DNA of 64,000 bases from Alistipes_A hominis. GTDB lineage: Bacteria; Bacteroidota; Bacteroidia; Bacteroidales; Rikenellaceae. Below the pieces are notes generated by a model, which saw only the letters and a program-made list of their open reading frames with translations, was not told the origin of the DNA and made no database searches. Made by a program: the position numbers and the translations under genes. Of this stretch, positions 24,063-33,034 are shown in pieces (positions within the stretch are counted from its first letter, which is position 1; each line of letters begins with the position of its first letter). The stretch lies in NCBI RefSeq assembly GCF_014288115.1, contig NZ_JACOOK010000003.1:1-64000 (forward strand), given 5' to 3'.

Positions 24063-26681
24063 CTATTTCTTGTGGAGACGGATCGCGCGGATGTACAGCG
24101 GGGTTCCGTTGATGTTGTTGATATCGAAACGCAGCCGGTCTCCCTTTTTGCCCGCATTCGGGAAGTTCTGCAATACCTGGGCCTTGCCTGCGGTCAGGTC
24201 GAACGTGATGGACTTCCAGTCATTTGAGGCCGGAATCGACAGGTTGGGGATCGATCCGCCCGCTGCGATCTGGAGGAACAGTTCGAGGCTGGCGCTCTTC
24301 GCGCATTTGTATTCGAACGATAGGTAATTCTCGTCGGCTGCGATGTCGCGGGTCAGCGATACCGTGAAGATATACGGGTCGTCCGGTTTCCCTGCTTCGG
24401 GTTCGGACGGTTCGTACAGGTAGCTGTAACCGGTTTCGTAGCTGAAATAATCCGTAAGGTCTTCGAAACGCCCCAGTTGGTTGGCGGATTCGGTCTGCAG
24501 TCCCAGGAAGAGGGCTGCGGCCAGCGTGGATTCTTCGGCGTTGCGCGCCCGGATATGCAGGTTCCGGAGTTCGAGCTCGGTTCCGGCCCCGTCGCCGATC
24601 ACGAGCCGGAAACGGGAGCCTATCCCGCCCCATGCGGCCTCGGCGATCTGCTGGCCGAGGTCGAACGAATAGGTCGTCCATTGCGATGCCGCGGAGAGCG
24701 GTTTGATCTTATAGACGGTCTGCGTTATATCGTCCAGGACGATTGCCAGCGAAATCGCCTTGCCGCTTTTGTATTCGAACGTGAGCACCTTGTCCGATAT
24801 GCCGTCGGCGACCCGCTGGGTCGTGAACGATGCGTCGGCGCCCGTGGCGGTCAGTTTGTAGGTATAGCCGGTCGTAGGCGACGAGGCTTCCTCCTCTACG
24901 GTCAGGTTGTTGCTGTCCTTGATATAAAAATATCCTTTCGGGAAGTTCGGATCGTCGTCTACGTCTTCGCCGTTCATCCGGATCTGAGCGAAACGAGAAC
25001 GGATTTCGTCGACCGTGCCGATCTTCAGGTAGACGTCGTATTCGAAGACGAGTCCTTTGGTGATGGCGAAAGTCCGCAGCGGCGCGAAATAGGAGCAACT
25101 GCCGCCGGTCGGACCGGACGAACCGCCGTTGAAACGGTAGTTAGTCGATAACGGCGATCCGGGCGAGTAAACTCCGATGCCCCATTGCGAGTCGTCCACG
25201 TAAGCGGCCCAGTGTTCGTCGCGGGTATGCTTTTCGTTCGGCCAGCCCGGAACGACCGTGGTCAGCGCGGCATTGGTCCACGGACTGTCGCCCTTGTAAT
25301 ATACCAGGTTCTTCAGGGCATAGTCTACGAAGACGGCCGGAACTTCCTGTTCGGTAGCCGGATGGTCGGTCGCGCCCGCTCCCGTGTTGCGGAACGTATA
25401 GTGAATGTGGGCCACGTCGCCGTCGAGTGTGATTTTTTCTTCCATCTGACATTCGGTCAGTAGCTTGCCGGAAGCCCAGTGCACCGGAACCGAAACGATT
25501 TCCAAGCTGGAGCTGGTGATATTCTGCGACAGGATTTCCGGTTTCTGACCGCGCCATCCGCCGCCCTGAATCGGGTTCCACACCCAATCCTTACCGTCCC
25601 ATTTGCTGCCGTCCGCTTCTCCGTAATAGGATTGCTGGACGAAACGTCCTTCGTCGGCATGGTTCAGTAGGTTGCGCTTGGTATTTACTTCCGAGAAGTG
25701 GAAGATCGATCCGCCGTGGGTCAGGTCGATACCCAGTTGGACGATTCCGTTGTTGAGGTAGGTCGCGTTCTGCATGCCCGCTTCCGGCCACGCTTCCACC
25801 GGCGTGGCGGTGCCGGTTACGGCTTCCGATTGCTTGCCGTTGTCGTATACGGCCGCTACCGAGAACGTATATTCGGTTCCGTTGGTCAGTCCGGTCGCCT
25901 CGTATCCGGTCGTGTCGGCCTTGACGGTGGCGCTTCCGTTTCCGGGCGTCCAGCTTACGGCGTATTCTTTCAATCCTTCGACGTTCTTGGGTGCTTTCCA
26001 CGAAAGGTTCGCTTTTTTATCGGGCGCCGTGATTACCAGTCCGGTCGGAGCAGCCGAGAACGGCGTGCCCTGTTCGACGAGGGCGTTCGACTTTTTGCCG
26101 TCGTCGTATGCGGCCGCTACCGAGAACGTATATTCGGTTCCGTTGGTCAGTCCGGTCGCCGTATAGGTGGTCGTGCCGGCCGCTACGGTAGCGCTTCCGT
26201 TTCCGGGCATCCAGCTTACGGCGTATTCTTTCAGTCCCTCGCCGTTTTCGGGAGCCTGCCAAGAAAGGGTGATTTCTTTATCCCACGGGGTTACGACCAG
26301 GTCGGTCGGTTCCGGTTTGACCGATGCGGCCGGCGTGCCCTGCTTGGTCACCACTTCCGATTTTTGCCCGTTGTTGTACACGGCGGCGATGGAGAAGGTA
26401 TAGGCGGTTCCGTTGGTCAGTCCGGTGGCGGTGTACAGCGTCGTTCCTGCCTGGACGGTCGCCTGCCCGTTCCCCGGTGTCCAGGTAATGGAGTACTCCT
26501 TGAGATTCTCGCTTTCCGGCGCGGTCCAGCTCAGCGTGACGCTACCGTCGCCCGCCTGTACGACCGCATTGGTCGGCGCCGGCGTCGGATACGACGCGTC
26601 GGCATTGTCTTTCTTGCACGACATAAACATCAACGCCGGCAATAACAGTAGCAAAGTACTGACTTTGAAAAATTTTTTCAT
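24063..26681 (-). CDS. Surface lipoprotein with three FN3 repeats and carbohydrate-binding-like tails
   Basis: The 872-residue lipoprotein has the signal MKKFFKVSTLLLLLPALMFM and then SCKKDND. Lys and Asp after the acylated Cys fit the lipoprotein export signal for the Bacteroidota cell surface. Three FN3-like repeats cover about residues 33-120, 122-209 and 210-298 (each with LTNGTxYTFSxAAxYxxGxK). A central domain of about 280 residues follows (MQNATYLNNGIVQLGIDL, HGGSIFHFSEVNTKRNLL), and two jelly-roll-like modules end the protein. The central domain resembles uncharacterised secreted domains in sugar-active proteins; I cannot name it. There is no SusC partner. A glycan-binding or glycan-cleaving surface role is an inference. 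Confidence 0.75.
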   Translation of the reverse strand: MKKFFKVSTLLLLLPALMFMSCKKDNADASYPTPAPTNAVVQAGDGSVTLSWTAPESENLKEYSITWTPGNGQATVQAGTTLYTATGLTNGTAYTFSIAAVYNNGQKSEVVTKQGTPAASVKPEPTDLVVTPWDKEITLSWQAPENGEGLKEYAVSWMPGNGSATVAAGTTTYTATGLTNGTEYTFSVAAAYDDGKKSNALVEQGTPFSAAPTGLVITAPDKKANLSWKAPKNVEGLKEYAVSWTPGNGSATVKADTTGYEATGLTNGTEYTFSVAAVYDNGKQSEAVTGTATPVEAWPEAGMQNATYLNNGIVQLGIDLTHGGSIFHFSEVNTKRNLLNHADEGRFVQQSYYGEADGSKWDGKDWVWNPIQGGGWRGQKPEILSQNITSSSLEIVSVPVHWASGKLLTECQMEEKITLDGDVAHIHYTFRNTGAGATDHPATEQEVPAVFVDYALKNLVYYKGDSPWTNAALTTVVPGWPNEKHTRDEHWAAYVDDSQWGIGVYSPGSPLSTNYRFNGGSSGPTGGSCSYFAPLRTFAITKGLVFEYDVYLKIGTVDEIRSRFAQIRMNGEDVDDDPNFPKGYFYIKDSNNLTVEEEASSPTTGYTYKLTATGADASFTTQRVADGISDKVLTFEYKSGKAISLAIVLDDITQTVYKIKPLSAASQWTTYSFDLGQQIAEAAWGGIGSRFRLVIGDGAGTELELRNLHIRARNAEESTLAAALFLGLQTESANQLGRFEDLTDYFSYETGYSYLYEPSEPEAGKPDDPYIFTVSLTRDIAADENYLSFEYKCAKSASLELFLQIAAGGSIPNLSIPASNDWKSITFDLTAGKAQVLQNFPNAGKKGDRLRFDINNINGTPLYIRAIRLHKK
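25850..25899 (-). repeat. 50-bp exact repeat within the FN3 region (copy 1)
   Basis: Bases 25850-25899 and 26111-26160 are identical over 50 positions and encode the same part of FN3 repeats 3 and 2. This indicates recent duplication or gene conversion between repeats. Confidence 0.85.
26111..26160 (-). repeat. 50-bp exact repeat within the FN3 region (copy 2)
   Basis: Identical to 25850-25899. The first FN3 repeat (around 26370-26440) is related but not identical. Confidence 0.85.
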
Positions 26682-26779
26682 AGATGGAAAAATTTAGTTT
26701 AAAAATCAAATAAAATTGCGTTGTGGTTTGTCGGGGTCGGACCATTCCACAGGAACAGCTCCAACGGTTAAGTTGTAAA

Positions 26780-26787
26780 CAAATGTA
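26780..26787 (-). promoter_or_regulatory. Promoter -7 element of the FN3 lipoprotein gene
   Basis: On the minus strand TACATTTG fits TAnnTTTG, about 100 bases ahead of the ATG. Confidence 0.6.
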
Positions 26788-26921
26788 GAATAAATTTCCG
26801 AATTTCGCCTTATCCGGAGTCGAATTTCGTACGATTCGGGGCAGGATTCTTCCTGCGGGCTTGCCCGGTGCGGCGAAGACTGTGGCGGCGCGGAACGGAT
26901 TGTCGTAAAGTAGGAGAGGGG

Positions 26922-28556
26922 TTACCGTATCGAAAACAGCCATTTAAGCATTTGCAGCAGGATCAGGATCGAGGTGGCGATCAGGATGAAGTGTCCGTAA
27001 CCGTTGTCGCGGTCGAACACGATCAGGACGATCGATCCGATGAAGAGTCCGATCAGCATGATGACGTAGGCGATTCGGCGGCTGACCATTCGGATGGTTT
27101 TGATAAACAGTGTGTTGTCGTCGAGGATGACGTCGTGTTTGATTTTGCCTTCTTTCAGTTTGTAGAGGATTTCGCTGACGTCGTTCGGGAAATCCCGGAT
27201 GAAACTGACGTAATTGTTCAGCGTGTCGTAGATTTCGGAGGCGATGCGGCGCGGCGAATATTTTCCCTTGACGACTTCTTTGGCGTAGGGGACGATGACC
27301 GGCGCCAGCGCCAGCGACGGATCGAGCGACGTGGCGAATTTTTCGAGCGTGGCCAACGCCTTGATCAGCATAAAGATGCCCGACGGAATTTGCAATTTGT
27401 ACTTGACGATGATGTCGACGCAGTTCTGGATCGCTCCGGCGAAGTTGATCGTTTCTATCGGGATGCCGGTATATTGCATCATCATTTGGTGGATTTCGAA
27501 TTTCAGTTCTTCGCGGTGTTCGAAGAATTTCTTACCGCACAGCGTGACCAGCGCATGCGAAATCGTGTCGCTGTTGCGCGAGACGAAGCCGATGGCGAAA
27601 TCGGCCAAGAAGTCGAGGTCGCGGGGCGTGAGCGCCCCGACCATCCCGAAGTCGATGAAGCCGATGACGTTGCCTTCCATCACGAAGATATTGCCCGGAT
27701 GCGGGTCGGCGTGGAAGAATCCGTGCTTCAGGATCATCGTGAGCAGGGCGTCGGCGCCGTTGCGGGCGATTTGCGACAGGTCGAGTCCCGCCGCCTGCAA
27801 CGCCCCGAGGTCGTCGGGCGGAATGCCGTGGATCTTCTCCATCACGAGCAGCTTTTTCGTGCAGTGCTGCGTATGGACGACGGGAATGTGCACCGACGGG
27901 TTGTCCTTGAACATGATCCGGAAGCGGTTGATATTCGACGCTTCGATCGTGTAGTCCAATTCTTTGAGGATCGTGGCCGAAAATTCGTCGATCAGGCCGG
28001 TGATGTTCATCGCGGCCAGTTCCGGGTACTGCTTCGCGAAGCGTTTGGACAGGTATTTCAGCAGGTAAATGTCCAGTTTGATCTTGTTCTCGACGAAGGG
28101 ACGTTGGATTTTGACGACCACCTCGTCGCCGGACAACAGGCGTCCCTGATAGACCTGCCCGATCGAGGCGGCGGCCAGCGGCAGCCGGTCGAATTCGCTG
28201 AAAACCTGTTCGAGCGGAGCGTTCAGCTCTTTTTCGATCAGCGCGATGGCGTATTCGCTGTCGAACGGGACGGCGCGGGACTGCAGTTTTTTGAGTTCGA
28301 TCCGGAATTTCTCCGAAACCATATCCGGGCGGTCGGCCAGGATCTGCCCGAATTTGACGAACGTGGGGCCGAGATCTTCGATGGTCATCCGGATCCGTTC
28401 CGGAGTCGTGTGGACGATTTTGTGGACTTTGCGGCGCCGTTTTCCGAAACGGGTGTGCGCGAACAACTCCCCGAACGAATGCTTGATCAGGATTCCCATG
28501 ATCTGGAAAGCCCGGTTCATCTGCAGGAACGATATGTAGATGCTGACGATTTTCAT
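26922..28556 (-). CDS. ABC1/UbiB-family atypical kinase
   Basis: The 544-residue protein shows the ABC1/UbiB hallmarks: the KxGQ motif (FVKFGQILADRPDM, near residue 67), the Ala-rich loop (AAASIGQVY), the catalytic loop HADPHPGNIF, the metal-binding IDFGM, and two C-terminal membrane helices (IAYVIMLIGLFIGSIVLIVF and ILIATSILILLQML). Relatives act in isoprenoid-quinone synthesis or lipid homeostasis at the inner membrane. Here a role in menaquinone or lipid metabolism is possible but not shown by neighbours. It overlaps the small upstream gene by a few bases and is translationally coupled to it. Confidence 0.9.
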   Translation of the reverse strand: MKIVSIYISFLQMNRAFQIMGILIKHSFGELFAHTRFGKRRRKVHKIVHTTPERIRMTIEDLGPTFVKFGQILADRPDMVSEKFRIELKKLQSRAVPFDSEYAIALIEKELNAPLEQVFSEFDRLPLAAASIGQVYQGRLLSGDEVVVKIQRPFVENKIKLDIYLLKYLSKRFAKQYPELAAMNITGLIDEFSATILKELDYTIEASNINRFRIMFKDNPSVHIPVVHTQHCTKKLLVMEKIHGIPPDDLGALQAAGLDLSQIARNGADALLTMILKHGFFHADPHPGNIFVMEGNVIGFIDFGMVGALTPRDLDFLADFAIGFVSRNSDTISHALVTLCGKKFFEHREELKFEIHQMMMQYTGIPIETINFAGAIQNCVDIIVKYKLQIPSGIFMLIKALATLEKFATSLDPSLALAPVIVPYAKEVVKGKYSPRRIASEIYDTLNNYVSFIRDFPNDVSEILYKLKEGKIKHDVILDDNTLFIKTIRMVSRRIAYVIMLIGLFIGSIVLIVFDRDNGYGHFILIATSILILLQMLKWLFSIR

Positions 28557-28870
28557 AACGTTTTATTGTTGAGCGTCCTGTTTAGTTCTTCGAGCGTGCG
28601 GTTCAGTCGATCCATCTTCTCGATCAGCTCGCGGTTGTCCGCCGCGGGCGGTTCCGCGTCGCGGGTCTGCGCGAACAACTGCCGCAGCAGCAGTTCGTCC
28701 TTCAGCGATTCGGCCATCCGCAGCAGGCTCTCCGCGATGTGCTCGCTGCGCTGCGGGTCGGCGTCCATCTTTTCCGAAATGATTTTCGAAACTTTGTCGA
28801 CGAAAAGATCCCTTTCCGACAGTCCGATCGTGAGGATCAGTCGCATGATGTTGCTGTACAGTGCTTTCAT
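28553..28870 (-). CDS. Small coiled-coil protein coupled to the UbiB-like kinase
   Basis: The protein has 105 residues from the ATG at 28870 (MKALYSNIMRLILTIGLSER); a start at 28891 would add seven poorly supported residues. The N-terminal half is amphipathic (SERDLFVDKVSKIISEKMDA), and the C-terminal part (ELIEKMDRLNRTLEELNRTL) is a heptad-like coiled coil. No named family is recognised. The stop overlaps the kinase start (ATGA), so the two are made together and the small protein may be a partner or regulator of the kinase. Confidence 0.75.
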   Translation of the reverse strand: MKALYSNIMRLILTIGLSERDLFVDKVSKIISEKMDADPQRSEHIAESLLRMAESLKDELLLRQLFAQTRDAEPPAADNRELIEKMDRLNRTLEELNRTLNNKTL

Positions 28871-29134
28871 CGTATCGTAATCACAGTGCAATATTACGTA
28901 TAATTTGCCGGAAAATGCAAGATGTTTGCCAATTCCGCCGTAAATTTGTCATAACGAAGACCGCCGGCCGCACTTCGCGGGGCGAATCTCCTCCGCCGGG
29001 CGCAACGGGAACCGCCCCGGCATGACAATTGCTGGATAAGATGCAGATTGCGTAGATTTTATACGGTCCGTATACGGAGATCGGATCGCGCGGCGTTTTT
29101 TTAACAGAGGCATACCGAAATAATAATGCGTGTT

Positions 29135-29686
29135 ATGAAAAAGATTGTTTTGATCGTTTTGTTGACGTTGCTGGGCGGCGGATTGTCCGCGCAGACGAAT
29201 TCCCGCAAAGCGGCCCGACAGGTCGAGAAAGCGCGCCGGGCCGCGATGGACAGCGTGTTGCACCTTGGTGCGGTGCAGGCTTTGGAAAGCGGCGCTTTCG
29301 TAGTCGAAGCCGACCGGCTTATTTTCAAACGGGGGCGTACGGCCAGCGTCAGTTCGAATACGAATTTCGTTTCCCGCGACGGCGACGAGGCGTTCGTGCA
29401 GATAGCCTTCAATACGGTGCTGGCCGGGCCGAACGGCGTGGGCGGCATTACGGTGCGCGGAAACGTGTCGGACGTTACCGTCCGGACGGACAAAAAAGGA
29501 TATCTCTACTACGGGATGAACGTTCAGGGGATCGGGATCTCCGCGCGGGTCGATATCATGCTGATTCCGGGCACCGACCGCGCCAGCGTGACCGTCGATC
29601 CGAATTACAGCAGCAACCGGATTACGATGGAAGGAAGGGTGCTTCCCGCTGTCGATTCGAGGGTCTTTAAGGGACGTTTTCACTAA
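29135..29686 (+). CDS. DUF4251 domain secreted protein
   Basis: The protein has 183 residues from the ATG at 29135 (MKKIVLIVLLTLLGGGLSAQ, a clear signal peptide); an ATG three codons upstream is the alternative. After a charged helix, the DUF4251 pattern follows: FVVEADRLIFKRG, SVSSNTNFVSRDGDEAFVQI and GPNGVGGITVRGNVSDV. The family is periplasmic, limited to Bacteroidota and of unknown function. The gene stands alone between two minus-strand operons and shares the hairpin at 29708-29752 with converging nrdG. Confidence 0.85.
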   Translation: MKKIVLIVLLTLLGGGLSAQTNSRKAARQVEKARRAAMDSVLHLGAVQALESGAFVVEADRLIFKRGRTASVSSNTNFVSRDGDEAFVQIAFNTVLAGPNGVGGITVRGNVSDVTVRTDKKGYLYYGMNVQGIGISARVDIMLIPGTDRASVTVDPNYSSNRITMEGRVLPAVDSRVFKGRFH

Positions 29687-29707
29687 TAAAGGCGTTTCCG
29701 GAAAATC

Positions 29708-29752
29708 CGCCGCCCCGCGCCAGTCAGAAATCCTGATTGGCGCGGGGCGGCG
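29708..29752. terminator. Bidirectional hairpin between DUF4251 gene and nrdG
   Basis: Nearly perfect stem of about 20 bp (GCCGCCCCGCGCCA with TGGCGCGGGGCGGC, continued by TCAG/CTGA). It separates two converging genes. There is no marked T run. Confidence 0.7.
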
Positions 29753-29768
29753 TGCATGGTGCGGAATG

Positions 29769-30401
29769 TTACCGTTCCGGCGGGTAGTCCGACAGGATGC
29801 CGCTCGTATGGCGGAATTGCTGGAAAACGAGCGGGTCGCCGGCGAATCGGGCCGAAAGTTCTTCCCGGACGGCGTCGTCGTGGACGCCCGGAATCAGCGT
29901 CGTGCGGAACCGGTAGTCGATCCCGCTGTCGCGCAGCAGGTCGATCGACCGTTGCACGTTGTCCATCTGGCGGTCGGTGACGGCCGGATAGATTTTCGCG
30001 TAGTGTTCGCGGTCGGGGATCGTTTTGATATCCATGGCCACGCAGTCGACCAGTCCCATGTCGATCAGGGCGGACAATAGTTCCGTATTCGTCCCGTTGG
30101 TATCGAGCTTGATCCGGTATCCGAGTCCTTTGACTCTTTCCAGAAAGCCGGTCAGTCCGGGGTGCAGGGTCGGCTCGCCGCCGGTTACGACGACTCCTTC
30201 GATCCACTCCCTGCGCCGCCGCAGGTAGTCGAGAATGACCGTTTCGGACAGATCGGGTAGGTGATCGGTCAGCGAGGGGAGCACCAGCGACGGGTTGTGG
30301 CAGTAGTCGCACCGGAAATTGCATCCTTTGGTGAATACGACGGCCGAAAGTACTCCCTCCCAATCGATCAGACTCTGTTTGACAAAACCTCCGATTCGCA
30401 T
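29769..30401 (-). CDS. nrdG: Anaerobic ribonucleotide reductase activating protein
   Basis: NrdG is a radical-SAM enzyme that installs the glycyl radical on NrdD. The 210-residue protein has the CxxxCxxC iron-sulfur motif (GCNFRCDYCHNPS), the SAM-binding segment VVTGGEPTLHPG, and TNGTN in the barrel. It resembles the class in which NrdG is about 200 residues long. It begins one base after the nrdD stop and shares the riboswitch-controlled transcript. Confidence 0.93.
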   Translation of the reverse strand: MRIGGFVKQSLIDWEGVLSAVVFTKGCNFRCDYCHNPSLVLPSLTDHLPDLSETVILDYLRRRREWIEGVVVTGGEPTLHPGLTGFLERVKGLGYRIKLDTNGTNTELLSALIDMGLVDCVAMDIKTIPDREHYAKIYPAVTDRQMDNVQRSIDLLRDSGIDYRFRTTLIPGVHDDAVREELSARFAGDPLVFQQFRHTSGILSDYPPER

Positions 30402-30402
30402 G

Positions 30403-32535
30403 TCAGATCGCTGTTTCGTGGACGATCCGGTGGTCGAACAGCTTGCGGTCGGCGAACTCCTCCCGTTTCCCGTCGTTCCACTGGCTTACCGGGCGCATGT
30501 ATCCGACGATACGGCTGTATACTTCCGCCTTGCCGCCGCATTTGGGACAGATGAAATGTTCGCCGGACAGGTAGCCGTGCGAAGGACAGATGCTGAACGA
30601 CGGCGACAGCGTGATGTAGGGCAGCCGGAACCGGCCGGTCACGCGGCGCACCATGTCTCGGGCGGCTGCGGGCGATACGGCGCTTTCGCCGGTGAAGACG
30701 TGGAACACCGTTCCCCCGGTGTACAACGCTTGTAGCGGATCCTGCATTTCGAGCGCTTCGTACAGGTCGTCGGTAAAGTTTACCGGCAGGTGGGTCGAAT
30801 TGGTGTAGTAAGGCTTGGCGCCTTTCAGTAGTCGGTCGGCTTGGTTCGCCGTGATGATATCCGGATAACGCTTGGTATCGAGCATCGCGAACCGGTAGGC
30901 GGTGCTTTCGGCCGGAGTGGCTTCGAGGTTGTAGATATTGCCGGTTTCCTCCTGGAATACGGCCAGCGCGTCCCGCATGAAGCGCATCGTTTTTTGGGCG
31001 AATGCCGCGCCCTCTTCGGTGGCGATTCCGACGCCGAGGAAGTTCAGACAGCATTCGTTCATCCCGTTGATGCCGATCGTCGAGAAGTGGTTTTTCCAAT
31101 AGCAGCCGAAACGGTCGTGGATGTGGCGCAGGTAGAATTTCGAATAGGGATAGAGTCCCTTTTCGGTGTAGCGCTCGATGACCTTGCGTTTGGTTTCGAG
31201 GCTTTCGCGGGCCAGCTCCATCAGGTGGCGCAGCCGTTCGAAAAACGACTTCTCGGACCCCGATTCGTAGCCGAGTCGCGGCAGGTTGATCGTCACGACG
31301 CCGACCGACCCGGTCAGCGGGTTCGACGCGAACAGTCCGCCGCCGCGCTTGATTAGTTCCCGTTTGTCGAGCCGCAGCCGGCAGCACATGCTGCGCACGT
31401 CGTCGGGTTTCATGTCCGAGTTGACGAAGTTCGAGAAGTAGGGGATGCCGTACTTGGCGGTCATCTGCCAGATGCCGTCGTAATCGGGATTTTCCCAATC
31501 GAAATCGGGCGTGATGTTGTAGGTCGGGATCGGGAACGAGAACAGGCTGCCCGCCGCGTCCCCTTCGTACATCACCTCGGCGAAGGCCTTGTTGAGCAGC
31601 GTCATTTCGGGCTGAAAATCGCCGTAGGTCTCCTCTTTTACTTCGCCGCCGCAAACCACCGGCTCGTTTTTCAGGAAGTCGGGGACGGTCAGATCCATCG
31701 TGATGTTCGTGAACGGAGTCTGGAAACCGACCCGCGTCGGAACGTTCAGGTTGAACAGGAATTCCTGCAAGCACTGTTTGACCTGCGCGTAGTCGAGCCC
31801 GTCGTAGCGGACGTAGGGCGCGAGGAAGGTGTCGAAATTCGAGAAGGCCTGCGCGCCGGCCGCTTCGCCCTGCATCGTGTAGAAGAAGTTGACGATCTGT
31901 CCGAGCGCTGTCCGCAGGTGCCGGGCCGGCGCGCTCTGCGCTTTGCCTTCGACTCCTTTGAACCCGGTCGTCAATAGGTCTTTCAGATCCCAGCCGACGC
32001 AGTAGACGCTCAGGAAGCCCAAGTCGTGGATGTGCATAGCTCCGCTTTTGTGCGCGTCGGCGACCTCTTCGGAATAGAGCCGGCCGAGCCAGTACTGCGA
32101 AGTAATCATCGTCGAAATGTGCTGGTTGAGGCCTTGCAGCGAGTAGGCCGAATTGGCGCTTTCCTTGACCCGCCAGTCGTCCTGCGACAGGTAGTCGTCC
32201 ATCACGTCGAGGTTCGAAAACAGCTCTTTCGATTCGCGGAGCTGTTCGTGCTGCCGACGGTAGAGCATGTAGTTTTTCAGCAGCGCGAAATCGCCGCGAC
32301 GGTACAGCGCCTGTTCGACGGCGTCCTGCACCTGTTCGACGTGCGGCGTCTGTTCGGCGCTGTTTTTTTCGAGCGAGGCCACCACTTCGCTGCACAGCCG
32401 GCGGGCTTCTTTGCGGTTCGGCACACCGGAGGCCCGCATGGCCTTGAAGATCGCCTGTTCGATTTTCTCCGGACTGAACGGGGCGATCTCGCCCGTCCGT
32501 TTTACGATTTGCCGTAAATGAGTCTGTCCATTCAT
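30403..32535 (-). CDS. nrdD: Anaerobic ribonucleoside-triphosphate reductase (class III)
   Basis: NrdD reduces ribonucleotides to deoxyribonucleotides without oxygen. The 710-residue protein starts with an ATP-cone allosteric domain (VKRTGEIAPFSPEKIEQAIF). The barrel follows, with active-site region GVEGKAQSAPARHL. The C-terminus carries a zinc site (ICPSHGYLSG, FICPKCGGKAEV) and the glycyl-radical region RIVGYMRPVSQWNDGKREEF. Expression is likely repressed by adenosylcobalamin through the riboswitch at 32666-32815. That fits a cell that also has a B12-dependent class II reductase elsewhere (inference). Confidence 0.95.
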   Translation of the reverse strand: MNGQTHLRQIVKRTGEIAPFSPEKIEQAIFKAMRASGVPNRKEARRLCSEVVASLEKNSAEQTPHVEQVQDAVEQALYRRGDFALLKNYMLYRRQHEQLRESKELFSNLDVMDDYLSQDDWRVKESANSAYSLQGLNQHISTMITSQYWLGRLYSEEVADAHKSGAMHIHDLGFLSVYCVGWDLKDLLTTGFKGVEGKAQSAPARHLRTALGQIVNFFYTMQGEAAGAQAFSNFDTFLAPYVRYDGLDYAQVKQCLQEFLFNLNVPTRVGFQTPFTNITMDLTVPDFLKNEPVVCGGEVKEETYGDFQPEMTLLNKAFAEVMYEGDAAGSLFSFPIPTYNITPDFDWENPDYDGIWQMTAKYGIPYFSNFVNSDMKPDDVRSMCCRLRLDKRELIKRGGGLFASNPLTGSVGVVTINLPRLGYESGSEKSFFERLRHLMELARESLETKRKVIERYTEKGLYPYSKFYLRHIHDRFGCYWKNHFSTIGINGMNECCLNFLGVGIATEEGAAFAQKTMRFMRDALAVFQEETGNIYNLEATPAESTAYRFAMLDTKRYPDIITANQADRLLKGAKPYYTNSTHLPVNFTDDLYEALEMQDPLQALYTGGTVFHVFTGESAVSPAAARDMVRRVTGRFRLPYITLSPSFSICPSHGYLSGEHFICPKCGGKAEVYSRIVGYMRPVSQWNDGKREEFADRKLFDHRIVHETAI

Positions 32536-32588
32536 CTTGTTTGAATTTTAAACAGTTAAACAATAAGATAAAATGGTAACTCCGGGAG

Positions 32589-32624
32589 GATAAAAGATAT
32601 CGGGCCGCGTACGGAGGGCCCCGA
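32589..32624 (-). promoter_or_regulatory. Candidate attenuator hairpin in the nrdD leader
   Basis: On the minus strand TCGGGGCC pairs with GGCCCGA, followed by a weak U-rich run (TATCTTTTATCC). It lies between the cobalamin aptamer and nrdD and could be the expression platform. Confidence 0.45.
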
Positions 32625-32665
32625 CATTCGATCGCTCTTCACCCGAAAGCTACAATGCAATTCAT

Positions 32666-32815
32666 CCGGCAGGTCTTCTGACTTGTTCCGGGTCGCGCGC
32701 CTTCCCATCGGGTAAACCGACAGTGGCATTCGGGTTTGCGCGGCCTTTGGCAGGAACTTACAGCTACGGGGATAGTTCCCGACTTTCACGGGATTCCCTT
32801 TTGATCTCCTGCCGG
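32666..32815 (-). ncRNA. Cobalamin riboswitch
   Basis: Read on the minus strand, the sequence has the canonical order. P1 CCGGCAGG (32815-32808) pairs with CCTGCCGG (32673-32666). Then come GGGAATCCCGTGAAAGTCGG, CTATCCCCGTAGCTGTAA, GCCACTGT, GATGGGAAGGC, and AAGTCAGAAGACCTGCC. These match the conserved core (GTGAAAnTCnnG, CCCGnnnCTGTnA, CCACTG, GGGAAGGC, AGnCnGnAnACCTGCC). It lies in the leader of nrdDG, not of a B12 transport or synthesis gene. Confidence 0.95.
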
Positions 32816-32850
32816 GCGAGACGCCCGGCATCGAGAACCGAATGTTTTCA

Positions 32851-32858
32851 CAAACATA
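32851..32858 (-). promoter_or_regulatory. Promoter -7 element of nrdDG
   Basis: On the minus strand TATGTTTG fits TAnnTTTG, about 35 bases ahead of the riboswitch aptamer. Confidence 0.65.
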
Positions 32859-33034
32859 GCGAATCGTTTCGACGGAAAACATTTTCGGCGGAATACTTAT
32901 CAACAACTTATAAACCTATTCGATTAAACGGTTGGCTGTCATCGCCGAAAGCGACGAGGAAAGACGGTATGCAAAAAGGCCGCTCGCCCGAAACGGCGAA
33001 CGGCCCTGAAAGAGATCCCGGAAACGGGCGGAAA

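Noticed and set aside
30368..32563. 731-codon frame overlapping nrdD on the same strand
   Set aside because: It is an Arg/Pro/Ala-rich frameshadow of nrdD, which carries the cone, zinc and glycyl-radical motifs.
32666..32815. Plus-strand coding frame over the riboswitch (from 32723)
   Set aside because: The minus-strand cobalamin aptamer consensus is complete. The plus frame continues antisense through def and has no family match.
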